Assembly: GCA_034359265.1 (NCBI GenBank)
Contig: CP136898.1
Coordinates: 870,501-934,500, forward strand
Reading direction: 5' to 3'
Source of the DNA: Canna indica
Lineage: Eukaryota; Streptophyta; Magnoliopsida; Zingiberales; Cannaceae
Length of the DNA: 64,000 nt
A model generated the notes under the pieces. It did no database searches and was not told where the DNA came from. It saw only the letters and a program-made list of their open reading frames with translations. Made by a program: the position numbers and the translations under genes. Shown in pieces: positions 1 through 10,156 of the stretch (its first letter is position 1; each line of letters begins with the position of its first letter).

Positions 1-265
1 AGTTCCTTATTTTGAACTCTCTATTGAAACTTTTCGTCAGCTCGCTGATTTCATTTTGATCATTCCCTGTTAGGACAATATCATCGACATATACAAATAC
101 CACTGCTACCTTCTCATTCTTTCTTTTTACAAATAAATAAGAATCTGTGGAACACTGTTTATAACCTTGGCTTATGATATTGGAAGACAATTTAGAGAAC
201 CATTATCTTCCAGCTTGCTTAAGCCCATATATTAATTTTTGAAGTTTGCAAACAATTGAATCGAC
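1..265 (-). pseudogene. Ty1/copia reverse transcriptase fragment
   Basis: Read on the minus strand, one frame gives the copia RVT_2 motif series: a KLIYGLKQA-type motif near position 220, then VFVYVDDIVLTGND near 55-100, which contains the YVDD catalytic core. One in-frame stop follows the KQAGR segment. The fragment is cut by the left window edge and ends abruptly near 265 against unrelated GC-rich CACTA-type sequence. It is a dead piece of a retrotransposon polyprotein, not a host gene. Confidence 0.85.
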
Positions 266-856
266 GCCCGCACGGAGAGGGTCGGATCGATGCCAGCGCA
301 AAGAGGGCAGGGGATGGAGGGAGATGGGGAGGAGGAGATGTTTACCGGCAGGGAGAGGGACATCGACGACGACTGATGGCGGTGGCAACATGCGACAGCG
401 GCGGGAGCAAAGAAGAAAGAGCAAGGGTCGAGCGCGAACACAAATAAAAAGGATTTTCTCCGACGGCTCGCCAGTCGTCGAAAATTCATGGATTCATAAT
501 TTTAATATCACCGACGGTCCGCCCTCTCTAAGCGTCGATGAATAGTGTTTTATTTTCGCGATGCATTCACACCATTAATTAATAAGCGACAATCGCTTCA
601 AGCCGTGGCTAATGACTTATTCATTTCACCAACGGCTCTCGCGCCCCCGCTAAGCCATGACTAATAAATTATTTTATTTCAATCCTTGTCCAAGCCATCA
701 ACTATGAGCGACGGCCCTACACGGCCGTATGTGAGCCGCGACTGATTTGCTTACATCAGCCACGATCGTTGTGGCTGTCGAAAAGCCGTGAATGATTCTG
801 ACGTTAGAGACGATCATCGGCGATTCCCATGGCCGATGTTGTATATTCTAGTAGTG
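266..856. mobile_element. Truncated CACTA element, right terminus
   Basis: The segment ends at 848-856 with CTAGTAGTG, the inverse of the CACTACTAG terminus of the CACTA elements at 30029 and 47688. Upstream it has degenerate subterminal repeats of the type 'agccgtggctaatga' and 'gcgacggcc' between about 470 and 800, which resemble TNPA-binding repeats. No matching left terminus is visible, and the left side abuts copia sequence, so this looks like a decapitated element. The GC-rich 270-450 stretch encodes nothing I recognise. Confidence 0.6.
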
Positions 857-1034
857 GTGGGAATAGTTTGCTGCACGAGGCTAGGCAGCCTACCCCCATC
901 AACCTTATGAGTATAATTCTAGCCTTCATCCTGATTACATGAGTGATTTTCAGTCTGAGGGAAATTATAGTAGCAACAATATCTTGATAAAATAGTCTTC
1001 CCACAACATGATTCTTTAAAGTTCAATTGTCATG

Positions 1035-1480
1035 CTTTCTTTGTTGACTCTCTATGTGGTTTGAGATTTGTTCTTCGTGACACGGATGACACTCGTCTAG
1101 TGGCTAAAGGTGTCTTATGTATGGGTAAAAGTGCTCTTCAACTTGACGCTTTAGCAATAGAACTTGCTCTTCAATATGCTATTGACTATTTGATCCCACT
1201 GTTTATTATTGAGACTGGCTCTAATATTCTTATTGACGCTCTTAACAAGGCTATTCTTGTGTCGTGGGTGATCTCAACGATTGTTGACAACATCTTTTAT
1301 CTTAGAAATTGTTGTAATGTCTAGTTCTCTTTTTGTTTTAGAGATGCAAATGAAGCTGCCTACTAGGTAGCAAAATATGCGCGTGTAACTAATGATATTT
1401 ATTTTGGTCCTCCATTCGACGACCTCCGAAGCTGGATAATGTTTTGTACTCTGTTCTTTTTGTGTAAGGATTTGCCATGC
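1035..1480 (+). pseudogene. Non-LTR retrotransposon RNase H-like (RVT_3) fragment
   Basis: The frame gives a segment starting LRFVLRDTDD, then a block with A-IELALQYAIDY and an 'ETGSN' strand. A stop near 1321 is followed in frame by 'FRDANEAAY.VAKYAR'. This follows the plant LINE-type RNase H layout, with the late R-x-x-N-x-x-A-x-x-x-A-K motif. Stops show it is dead. A LINE RT-linker-like piece at 39215-39480 could be from the same class. Confidence 0.6.
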
Positions 1481-1618
1481 TTTAATTTGTAATGCTTTAT
1501 CTTTGGTGAACAAATAAACAAACCAAATGATGAAATCTCTAGTATTATTTTAAAGGAAAAATTAACAAATCTAATTCAAATTTTGATAAAATTAATATTT
1601 ATCTTTTAATTTGCATCA

Positions 1619-1992
1619 ATTATAATTCATATTTTCGAATTTACATAAATTCTAATCTTTCGTCTACTTGCTGCTAATCGAGTCGTTAGTTGCCGACTTG
1701 GCATCCCAGTCTGCAACGTATTTAATATTTTTTAATCATAAATTACCACATTAGCATATGTGAAAATAAAAAAATAAAAAATATGTGAGGGATGGGGCGA
1801 ATGAAACTTTTAATTTTATTTATTTATTTATTATTTTTATTATTATTTTCGCATGCGCTAACCTGATAAGTTATAATTAAAAAATATTAAATATATTGTT
1901 GACTGGAATGTTAAGTCGGCAACTAACGACTCGATTAATAGCAAATAGAAGAACAGTTAAAATTTATGTAATTTTAAAAATATAAGTTATAA
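1619..1992. repeat. Foldback (MITE-like) element with arms over 100 bp
   Basis: The two arms are inverted copies. TTATAATTCATATTTTCGAA at 1618 pairs with the sequence ending in AAGTTATAA at 1992. The central arm pair AATCGAGTCGTTAGTTGCCG (about 1676) and CGGCAACTAACGACTCGATT (about 1917) is exact. The loop (about 1760-1860) is AT-rich. There is no ORF. Target duplications were not resolved. Confidence 0.65.
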
Positions 1993-2008
1993 GTCACAAA
2001 GAGATGAG

Positions 2009-2110
2009 AGACGTCCAAGTAGAAGCTCCGGTCGGCTATGTTCTATCAAAGGAGAGAAAGGCGGCGATGGTAGGGTCCCAGGACAAGAAGATGACGGCGA
2101 TACGAGAATT
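2009..2110 (-). pseudogene. Short fragment of a hairpin-repeat membrane protein gene
   Basis: This is near-identical in sequence to 19335-19440, where the minus strand reads 'SFGENIADPSFYLDALVLLL', a variant of the SF-D-GEKADASFYLDA repeat of family 1. Here the frame is interrupted. The fragment marks the left border of the 2.2-kb segmental duplication. Confidence 0.5.
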
Positions 2111-2391
2111 TTTGCGTGACTAGCGACAAAATTTATCTTTCGCAAGAATATGTTCTAGTTGAATCTTTCGCAGTCGAAAATGGTGCATGCAGTGAGGTGT
2201 CGATGATAACAAATTGAAAAGCATATAATAATTTTATATTAACGGCCTTTTCTTCAATAGTTGATATCGTTGATAGTTGTAAGCCAATCAAATACGATTG
2301 CTTCCTATAATACTTTATTTGCTTAATGTAATATTTAATTGCAATTAGAAGCGCACACCAAATTTGACCGCGCTATAATTTATTTGTTGCA

Positions 2392-2439
2392 TGACATCAA
2401 CTCCATATCATCCTCACCAATGTAATGGAGCTGATGTCA
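2392..2439. repeat. Conserved 48-bp hairpin, copy 1
   Basis: The left arm TGACATCAACTCCAT pairs with the right arm ATGGAGCTGATGTCA (one mismatch) around an 18-nt loop. Near-identical versions occur at 14636, 19733, 29491 and 55905. The TGACATCA/TGATGTCA cores resemble bZIP-type TGACG elements, but function is unknown. Confidence 0.7.
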
Positions 2440-3721
2440 TCACGATGATGGGATTGGATGGATTTAGGACAATAAGAAAACCTAAATATTTATACTTTAT
2501 GTTGTAAACTAATTTTGAATAATTTATATTTTATTATTGTAAACTAAGATTCATACTTTTAGATTATTAATTATTCATCTATTTTAGTACGAATTGGGTG
2601 AATAATCATCACGCAGGGATTTCATTGTTGAATTACATCCAGCTGAGAGGATCTAAACCCGAAATCAATTATATATTTTAAATAATTTATCATTATTCCA
2701 ATAAACTGTTGATCGCCGTAGAAGGCGACGAGCAAAAATTAATGACGATTTGAAGTCGTATTTTCGGAAGACAAAACGCGTCTCCAGATAAGCACGTGCA
2801 AAAAGTTATAAATCCTTTGCTTGTTGTATCTTTATTTGCTTAAGAAAAAATATATATAACATGCATTTTGTGATTTAGTGTCAGTTTATAGTAATATTCA
2901 GTTCTTTAAATTTAAGCAAACAAGTATTAGTTTAAAGTTCAAAGATCAATTAATGATCAAGCTGATAGTTTTAATTTTTTTTCATTAATCTGAATTTTAA
3001 AATTGTTTAATGATCAAGCTGAACAATTAATGATCTTTTCTAAAGTCATATCAATCAGTGGAAAATCTAGTCAGCTCCAGGACTCATTAAATCGTTGACT
3101 CGCCGACGAAGGAAAACTTCTTTCGTTCGATATTACAGTGAAAAAGCTTTGACATGCAGAAAATCAATCAGTGGAAAGTTCGATTATTATTTTTCCTTCT
3201 GCTTCAACTTACATTTAGTCACCCATCATGTTTTTTTTTGGAATAATTTATAGTTTGTTTTTATTAATTAATATTTGGCTTAAACATTGAATCTTTACTG
3301 TGGAAATGATTTGCCAATTGAAAGTGATCCAAATTGTACTGACTCCTCCAAATTCGACTATGTTTACTGCTGGAATTGGGGCCAGCAGCGAATTTAAACA
3401 CCCGATCTTTATAAATATAATAATTCCAGCAAATCCCAAATTAAGAAACCAAATTATACAAAGGACAAGAAACTTGCAATTAACTTCAGAAAGCTTTTGC
3501 CGCAGAGAATATATATATATATATATAGACGATGAGATCATGAAACAGACACATACACAATACGGAGGACCAACACGCAGAGACATATACTACTACTTTT
3601 ATATAAGATAGTTTCATGCGCCTTTATTACTACGACCGCAGAGAATATATATCTATATATATATATATATATGCCCGCACAGAAGAGAGACGTCCGATGG
3701 AGTTGCAGCCACTGCCGCCAT

Positions 3722-4303
3722 CTATTCCTTCGACGAAGAGTAGCAGGCGAGTAAAACGGCGGCGGCATAGTATTTGACCAAGAGTAGTGCGACCACGGTC
3801 TTCACGGCTACAGCAGGGGCCACTTGTGCTCGGCCGGACGGGGAGTCGGCGACCCAGATATGGATGAAAAGAAGCGCCACGCAGACAAGAAAGAGAACGA
3901 AGGCGTCGAGGTAGAAGCTCGCGCGGCCCTTGGCCTCGCTGATTGAGCCGGAGTAGAAAAGGACGACGGCACCGACGAATTTAACAAAGACGGAAGCGAC
4001 CGCAGTACTTACGGCGACAGCATGGGCGATGGGTGAGCCGCCGGCGGCACAGAGCCGCGCGAAAAGAACAACTTTTGCGACGACGAAGAGGACGAAGGCA
4101 TCCAAGTAGAAGCTCGCGTCGGCCTTCTCCCCGTCAAAGGAAGCGAAGACTGAGAGGACGAGGATGGGGAACATCGCAAACGCGACGACGGCTGTGGTGC
4201 TGCGCGCACGTCCTGTAGCTAGCACTATAATTAGGAAGTTGACGGGGAGAAAGGCATCGAAGCAGAAGTTGGCGGAGGAGGTGAACTCATTAGTGCCCTC
4301 CAT
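3722..4303 (-). CDS. Family 1 multi-pass membrane protein, copy A
   Basis: An uninterrupted 193-aa ORF of a family I do not recognise. It is strongly hydrophobic, with about six predicted membrane spans and two internal 'SFYLDAFVLF' repeats: one follows 'FDGEKADA', the other follows 'SEAKGRA'. A conserved 'IWVADSPSGRAQVAPAVAVK' linker precedes the last span, and the tail is CYSSSKE. It probably sits in an internal membrane or the plasma membrane; no role can be assigned. The start is the ATG of MEGTNEF, because the extra N-terminal helix present in copies B and G is frameshifted here upstream. A TATA-like box lies about 90 bp upstream. Copy D (20947-21639) is almost identical. GC-rich codons contrast with the AT-rich flanks. 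Confidence 0.7.
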   Translation of the reverse strand: MEGTNEFTSSANFCFDAFLPVNFLIIVLATGRARSTTAVVAFAMFPILVLSVFASFDGEKADASFYLDAFVLFVVAKVVLFARLCAAGGSPIAHAVAVSTAVASVFVKFVGAVVLFYSGSISEAKGRASFYLDAFVLFLVCVALLFIHIWVADSPSGRAQVAPAVAVKTVVALLLVKYYAAAVLLACYSSSKE

Positions 4304-4392
4304 CGGTACCTCCTCAGTCTGAACGGAGTAGAAGAATGTATATGAGGAGGAAGAAGATGGAAAGACTGGCTTGCCTCTACCTTAGAATGGTC

Positions 4393-4400
4393 TATTTATA
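4393..4400 (-). promoter_or_regulatory. TATA box of copy A
   Basis: TATAAATA on the minus strand, in the context CCTATAAATAGACC, about 90 bp upstream of the ATG. The same box and context precede copy H (42427-42434), and a similar one precedes copy I. Just upstream, a 39-bp stretch with 'ggaaaatggaaagactggc' is duplicated, followed by a poly-G run (4444-4458). Confidence 0.55.
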
Positions 4401-4540
4401 GGAAAATGGAAAGACTGGCTTGCCTCTACCTTAGAATGGGGACGGGGGGGGGGGGGGAGGATGCAGTGATTCGTGATAGTCAGTCAAGATGTGGGGACGG
4501 GGACGGGGACGGGGGGATATGTTTGGTTTCTTGGCGTCAC

Positions 4541-4665
4541 TAGGGCTTGCTGTAGCCTTGAAGATCACAGTTGCCCTTGCTGTAGCCTTGAAGATCACAG
4601 TTGTGCTATTGTTCGTCAAATACTATGCCGCCGCCGTTTTATTCGCCTTCTACTGGTCCGAATAA
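4541..4665 (+). pseudogene. Family 1 C-terminal fragment
   Basis: The plus strand encodes the last membrane span of family 1 ('VVLLFVKYYAAAVLFAF') followed by YWSE and a stop at 4663-4665. The start of the fragment carries a 28-bp tandem duplication of the segment beginning CTTGCTGTAGCCTTGAAGAT. The rest of the gene is missing. It lies head-to-head with copy A, separated by the poly-G tract. Confidence 0.65.
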
Positions 4666-4689
4666 GAAGTCATGGTTGCTAGTTTGCGA

Positions 4690-5045
4690 GTCACCGGTGA
4701 ATATGAACTATTACTAACAAAATAAAAAAATAAATTAAAAATTGCATTATTATTAATATATAATACATGACAAAATAATTTTAGAAAATAAATTTTAAAG
4801 TAGAAAGTAAAAAGATGATTATATATATATATAAAGAAATATGTATACTAAGATGGTGTGGAAAAATGGAATTATGAAATCATGATTTTTTTAGCAAAAG
4901 TTTATAAAAATTTGAATTAATTTAAAAATTGAATTAGATTCGAATCAACTCTAATTAAATTTTAGATCGAGGGGATTCATAACTTTATATGGCAGGTAGG
5001 TGTATAATATTATATTATATTATCAAACTTAAAATTTCATATTTA

Positions 5046-5076
<31 letters not shown>

Positions 5077-5350
5077 TTAATTCAATTTGACATTTTATAT
5101 TTTTGCTGAAAAATATAAAAATTGGAAAGATCATTTATGAAAAATTTGATAAATAAAACAAAATTTAAAAATTATTATTTAACATATGATAATATCACTA
5201 GTTATAAGTGATATTATTATTTAAAAATTATTATTGGAAAGATCATTTACTATTGATATTTAATTTAAATTTTTTATCACACTAGGTAATAAATTTATTT
5301 ATATGAATTTTTTATTAAAATTATAAGTTAATCGTGCAAAGCGCGAGTAC
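4690..5350. repeat. AT-rich duplicated flank, inverted partner 42870-43440
   Basis: Starting at 'gaatatgaactattactaac', this spacer matches the reverse complement of 42870-43440 along its length, including a long (AT)n tract at 5048-5072. No ORF, RNA gene or regulatory signal is evident. Confidence 0.7.
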
Positions 5351-5379
5351 TATAACTAGTTACATAATATATTTATCTA

Positions 5380-6330
5380 GATAGTAGAAATAATTGAATA
5401 AAGGCACGCGTGAAACTATCTATTTCACTTTTCAATATATAAAAGAGGTAGTAGTAGTAATAATAATAATAAGTGTGAGCGAGTTGGTCATGTCTATTCC
5501 CTACCCGTGTTTTCTTATATATGAGATGTATTTGGTTTCTTAATTTGAGATCTGTTAGAATTATTATATTGGTGAAAATTGGATCTTTGCGTGGTTAAGT
5601 TCTCTGCTTATAAATAATCTTCTTCCATTTTCTTCAATTTTACATTAAAAAAACTTTTATATATATATATATATGGGCCATGAATATAGACTTGAACCCA
5701 ATAAATCTCGTGATTCACGGTTTCACACCCGATGCAATCAACTAAGTCTACGGGCCGGACCAAATATGGTCTACAATTAGATCCAAATTCAAGTGGATTC
5801 ATTTATCATGGATGATTTTAAAATTAATTTTTCTCCTCTATTTTTAAATAAGGTTTTATCCATTTTACCGCTTAAAGATTTTTTCATTATGCATAAGGTA
5901 AATTTACTTTTAGCAAATCTTATTAGTATTTTAGTTTTTTTGATGGATAAAAACTTTTTTACTGATCAAGATGATGATGATTATTATTATTATTATTTAC
6001 AATAGTTTTTAAGTACTCAAGTAGTGTACTTTTTTAGTTATGCGTAGTATAAATTAAATCATTTGACAATTCATATAGTACTTTATTAGTGGCTAAATAT
6101 TTTCTTAGTTGCTAAAATCATTATTTTTTAAATTGTTTAGCCAAGTGCTAAAATTATGTTTTTTTTGTTAAGTATAACGTGAATTTATTCTTGATAATTT
6201 TATAATATTTTTTTGAGAAATACTATTTTAGTGGCTACAAATTTTAAGTGACTAAAAAATTAAGAAATTATAGTTCTAGTCATTAAAAAGGTGCTTAGCA
6301 AGAGGATGGCTTTGGTTTGACGGTAAATTT
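5380..6330. repeat. Duplicated flank, related to 27830-28290 and (inverted) 39540-40830
   Basis: The block includes 'gcgagttggtcatgtctatt' and 'gacttgaacccaataaatct'. It is found again at 27830-28290 in the same orientation and at 39540-40830 inverted, where a 0.46-kb element is inserted. It lies downstream of family 1 copies F and H elsewhere, so it is part of the duplicated gene unit. No coding capacity is seen. Confidence 0.65.
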
Positions 6331-7456
6331 ATCTTGATCACTTGTGACTTAAATATCATAAATTCAAGCCACAAAAATAACTTCTTTAGGGAAGGCTATG
6401 TAACTCTCGACAGAGTTTGTATAAGTGAAATTATTTTGTACATTGTGTTTTTTTTTTAATAAAAAAATGTTTAGCAACTATAAAATTATTATAAAAATAA
6501 TCAAAAATTCAATTCCCGCTAAAATTAACCAAAAAATATATATCTTAAGTCACTAAATAATAATAATTCTAGCTACTAAAAAAACATTTTATTTTCTAAA
6601 AAACTAAAATACTTAATTATATGAATCGCTAAAAATAAATTTATATTATCCTAATTAAAAAAATATTTCCTTTTGATTCACTGACAAAGTACTTTTTGGA
6701 AGGCCTCATGGAGGAAATAATATTTTAAAATGAAAAGGAGTTTAATTTTGAGAATATTATGGGTATGTCAATTAGTATATATTATACATCCGATAATTTT
6801 AATTTTTTTTATTGTGGATTTGAAATTTTCATACATCTACATTATGAGTTTGTTAAATTGCCCAATGATGAATTCTATTGATAGTCCTCTCAATGATGAT
6901 ATTTTACTTGTTAGGGACTAGGTTTGAGACTTTAAAAATTAATGAGAAATAGGTATATATATATATATTGATGAGTCCTGGATGGAAACTCGAGTATTAA
7001 ACGAGGGATGAGTCACTGAGTCACTTCACAATACAACCATAAACTTGAGCAATGACAGGCTGAAAAGTTGAAGCTAAACCCTTGACAATTACAAATACAC
7101 TAGCTAGGTTGTTTACATATGTTTATTTTTTTATATACTGGGAAATTAATGTGTCATATCAAATATTGCATGCATTATCAACAACTTGGTACGTTGCATC
7201 TGAGAGATACCTTCAGCTTTGCAATATATCTTTTTCAATCCCCACTCATGTATATTTGGTAGATAATTGGGATAAGCATGACTTGTTTTGAATTCAATCG
7301 GGACAAACCTGCCGAAATAGTTGAGGAACAAATCAAATATTAGCCCTCAACTACGTTTGCCATTTTGCCCTTCCGCTGAATAAGTCAAAACTCTTTGATT
7401 AATTTACAACAATGACGTAGCACTTATATTCGTTTTCTTATCTCCTCGGCTTCTTC
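6331..7456. other. AT-rich spacer, nothing recognised
   Basis: Short AT-rich ORFs only, with no conserved motif, RNA gene or clear repeat boundary. A short (AT)n run lies near 6955-6970. Confidence 0.5.
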
Positions 7457-7926
7457 TGGGGGTGAGTTCGGGACGAGACATGACAGGCCGGGATTTGGTA
7501 TATTTTAATCTCGTCCTGGTTTTGAGTCAGGACGCGCATATGCATCTCGGTCCCGATCATGAATACGAAATATTCTGATTTTATCCCGCCCCGAATTTGT
7601 TCCTTTCCGAAAAATTCGGGACGAGACCTAAAAGTTTCGAATTTATTAATATTACTTTTTTTTTATAAAATAAAAATAATATTTTTATATTAAAATACTT
7701 AATTTTTTTTAAAAATATAATATTATATATTTGATATTACTTAAATTATAAATCGGGCTGGGATGAGACAATCCCGATTTTTTTTGTATCATCTCGATTT
7801 TTAATTGGGACGAACATATTTGTCCCGGTCCCGTCCCAATTTTGAACCGAGACGGGATTTGTCCCGACTTTTCGGATCGGGCCGGACTAGGATGGCCGAG
7901 ATGTTTCGACCCGTGCTCATCCCCAG
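7457..7926. mobile_element. hAT-like non-autonomous element (candidate)
   Basis: The left end GGGGGTGAGTTCGGGACG is the near-inverse of the right end CGACCCGTGCTCATCCCCAG. The interior is made of 'cgggacgagac' / 'gtcccgac'-type inverted repeats. This looks like plant hAT-type MITEs. The target duplication is not clear and there is no ORF. Confidence 0.45.
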
Positions 7927-8903
7927 GGACTAAGCTAGAAAATTATTTTAGAATGGGTAAAATATAAAATCACATATTACAAAAATAATTATACGATGAA
8001 AAAATATTTTTAAAGATGAGGTAAATATAATTGAATACTGATTCATATAATATATATTATTATATATGTCTAAGAAGGTCCACTCATCGACACCTCGGCT
8101 TAGGCCACGTGGTGGTGGATCGTCGGAGGGGGGAATCAACATAATTTCGTGAAGAAACCTCAATATTTTGAAGAAAATAAAGTATTAAAACTTCAGGTTA
8201 TGGCCCAGAGCGACCTTATTGCTAAAGTTAATCAGTCTGTAATTAATATGATGAGTAATAGACTCATGCATCCCTGTTCTGCGCTAATACATATAATATA
8301 TATGAAAAATGTTATATTTTTTTTGAAACTTGAGGCTGATAATCGGTCATAACACTCACATATAATTAATTATTCATAATTATTAATAAAATTATAACTT
8401 ATACCATACCATGGTGAGTGATTAGAAGAATTTTAGGTGGATTATTAAAAGAATATAGTAATATTCAATATATATTATTATATATGTCTAACAGGAAGCA
8501 CGCCACCTGCTTGCTACATCACGTCGAATGCAACTTGGTGCCCGGCTCCATGAGTTTTGATATGGAGCCCGGTCAATTATTTCCGAGAACGTCTCCCTTC
8601 CTGGAGGAATTGGTTTGGGAGAAAAAATTATTATGGAGCCTGACTTCATGAAAAAGCTCTATCCAGTCGGACTCCTATAATAAAATACGAATCTTAAAGC
8701 AAAATAAAAATTACTTTATTGGTTTCACGATGTCGTGCTCCATAATAATTTCCCATGACGGGAATTGCTACGTCAAGGAACCTTCCTACTGCCTTCATGG
8801 CTTCCGGGGCCCTTCCCAAATTATACAAATTAATATTATTTCCTTTTACGAAGAAGACAAAAGTACTCAGATTCACGTTTCTCTACTGCCTACGTGTCGC
8901 CTC
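7927..8903. other. Spacer with inverted similarity to 11545-11640
   Basis: Positions 8800-8880 (around 'cccaaattatacaaattaat') match the reverse complement of 11545-11640. Two AT-rich stretches (7970-8070 and 8440-8490) resemble the interior of the MITE in copy C. No supported gene. Confidence 0.45.
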
Positions 8904-9402
8904 GAATAGAACTTGTATGAGCGGCCTGTTCATACAAATTTGTATGAGCAGGCCGCTCATCTTCCGCAACGTCAGCTCAGCGAGTTCGGAATACGTGCTC
9001 AGCAACAGCCCAGGATGCGTACTGAACTGATGTGGCGGAAATGTGTTAGTCCCACATTGGTTGAGGTTGTGGGCTAGATAGTCTTGAAAAGATTGGATAA
9101 TCCTCCCCATATGAGCTAGCTTTTGGGGTGGAGTTAGGTCCAAGGTTGATTTAACATGGTATCAGAGCCAGACCTATGGTTGAGAGTGGGTCACCTTCCT
9201 GGGCGTGAGGAGGGTGTGTTAGTCCCACATTGGTTGAGGTTGTGGGCTAGATAGCCTTGAAAAGATTGGATAATCCCCCCTATGAGCTAGTTTTTGGGAT
9301 GGAGTTAGGTTCAAGATTGATTTAACAGGAAAATGAGCGGTCTGCTCGTACAAATTTGTATGAGCGGTCATTTGTATGAACAGACCGCTCATGCAAGTTT
9401 TC
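8904..9402. mobile_element. TIR element (MITE) interrupted by a TRIM-like insertion
   Basis: The ends carry inverted 'GAATAGAACTTGTATGAGC' and 'GCTCATGCAAGTTTTCTCC'-type sequences, and several further inverted copies of 'gagcggcctgctcatacaa' lie inside. An uninterrupted relative of about 200 bp lies at 26617-26818 and shows the pre-insertion layout '..gtggcgga..atgagcgg'. The TRIM-like element at 9044-9327 is inserted at that point. Confidence 0.6.
9044..9327 (+). mobile_element. TRIM/SMART-like miniature LTR retrotransposon
   Basis: Two direct repeats of 113 bp (9044-9156) and 111 bp (9217-9327), each starting TGTTAGTCCCACATTGG and ending GATTTAACA, flank a 60-bp interior. The interior begins directly with TGGTATCAGAGCCA (9157-9170), the standard primer-binding site complementary to initiator Met-tRNA. 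It ends with the purine-rich GTGAGGAGGGTG. Flanks are GGAAATG before and GGAAAATG after, a target duplication with one indel. With no coding capacity and a total of 284 bp, this fits a complete TRIM. Confidence 0.85.
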
Positions 9403-9443
9403 TCCTGCCACCTCCCGCTTCCCACATCCGCGTTTCTGTCCAC

Positions 9444-9450
9444 TATAAAT
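9444..9450 (+). promoter_or_regulatory. TATA box of copy B
   Basis: TATAAAT in CACTATAAATG, 59 bp upstream of the 9509 ATG. It overlaps an upstream in-frame ATG (9449), which argues that translation starts at 9509. Copy G has the same arrangement at 39095-39101. Confidence 0.6.
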
Positions 9451-9508
9451 GTTTCGACCCTCGAACTCTCGAAGAGAAGGCATTACACCCCTTCTCTTCT
9501 TCTCAGCA

Positions 9509-10156
9509 ATGGAAATACTACCTTTCTTCCTCTTCGGCTTCTCCGCTCTCATCTTCTTCTACTCCGATCCAACCGTGGAGGTACCGACGGAGGGCGCCGA
9601 TGTGTACGCCTCGTCCGCCATCTTCTGTTTCGCCTCCTTTCTCCCTGTTCTGTTCTTGATTATGGTGCTAGCTACCACTGCACGTGCGCGCCGCACCACT
9701 GCCGTCGTAGCCTTTGCGACGCTCCTCATCCTCGTCCTCTCAGACGTCGCCTCCTTTGACGGGGAGAAGGCCGACGCGAGCTTCTACTTGGATGCCTACG
9801 TCCTCTTCATCGCCGCAGAAATTTTTCTTTTCGCTCAGCTCAGTGGCGCCGGCTCTCCTCCCATCGCCCACGCTGTCGCCGCAGGCACTGTGGTCGCTTT
9901 CCTCTCTGTCAAATTCCTCGCTGCCGCCGTCCTTAGCTCAATCAGCGGGGGCAAAGGTCGCGCGAGCTTTTACCTCGACGCCTTCGTGCTCTTTCTCGTC
10001 TGCATGGCGCTTCTTTTCGTCCGCATCTGGGTCGCCGACTCCCCGTCCAGCCGAGCACAAATCGCCCCTGCTGTAACCGCGAAGGTCGTGATCGTGCTAC
10101 TATTCGTCAAATGCTATCCCGCCACCGTTTTGTTCGCCTGCTACCGGTCCGATTAA
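9509..10156 (+). CDS. Family 1 multi-pass membrane protein, copy B
   Basis: An intact 215-aa ORF starting MEILPFFLFGF. It has seven hydrophobic segments, at roughly residues 4-20, 36-55, 63-82, 92-111, 121-145, 153-173 and 187-211. Two 'FYLDA(Y/F)VLF' repeats begin segments 4 and 6, each preceded by a short charged loop (GEKADAS, GKGRAS). A conserved IWVADSPSSRAQIAP linker and a CYRSD tail follow. The start is chosen at 9509 because the upstream ATG at 9449 overlaps the TATA box and copy G starts at the same codon. Function is unknown. The gene and its 3' flank form an inverted duplicate with copy G. The lack of stops over a GC-rich, repeat-containing frame suggests coding constraint until recently. 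Confidence 0.75.
   Translation: MEILPFFLFGFSALIFFYSDPTVEVPTEGADVYASSAIFCFASFLPVLFLIMVLATTARARRTTAVVAFATLLILVLSDVASFDGEKADASFYLDAYVLFIAAEIFLFAQLSGAGSPPIAHAVAAGTVVAFLSVKFLAAAVLSSISGGKGRASFYLDAFVLFLVCMALLFVRIWVADSPSSRAQIAPAVTAKVVIVLLFVKCYPATVLFACYRSD

Larger units (their letters stand above)
2009..4310. repeat. Segmental duplication, copy 1 (partner 19335-21540)
   Basis: The block matches 19335-21540 in order and orientation almost base for base: the GGCGGCGATGGTAGGGTC segment, the TGACATCA hairpin, the 'gtaaactaagattcatac' stretch, the 'ccagctgagag' stretch and the complete minus-strand family 1 gene. The main difference is a region at about 3505-3670 that is longer here and carries (AT)n runs. 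The non-genic part (2110-3720) holds no supported ORF. Confidence 0.85.

Noticed and set aside
5793..6005. AT-rich ORFs in the 5-7 kb spacers
   Set aside because: Codon composition is purely AT-driven, frames are not conserved in the duplicated partners, and there are no motifs.
9449..9508. Upstream in-frame ATG extending copy B by 20 residues
   Set aside because: The ATG overlaps the TATA box, and in copy G the family start is the later ATG with the same promoter spacing.
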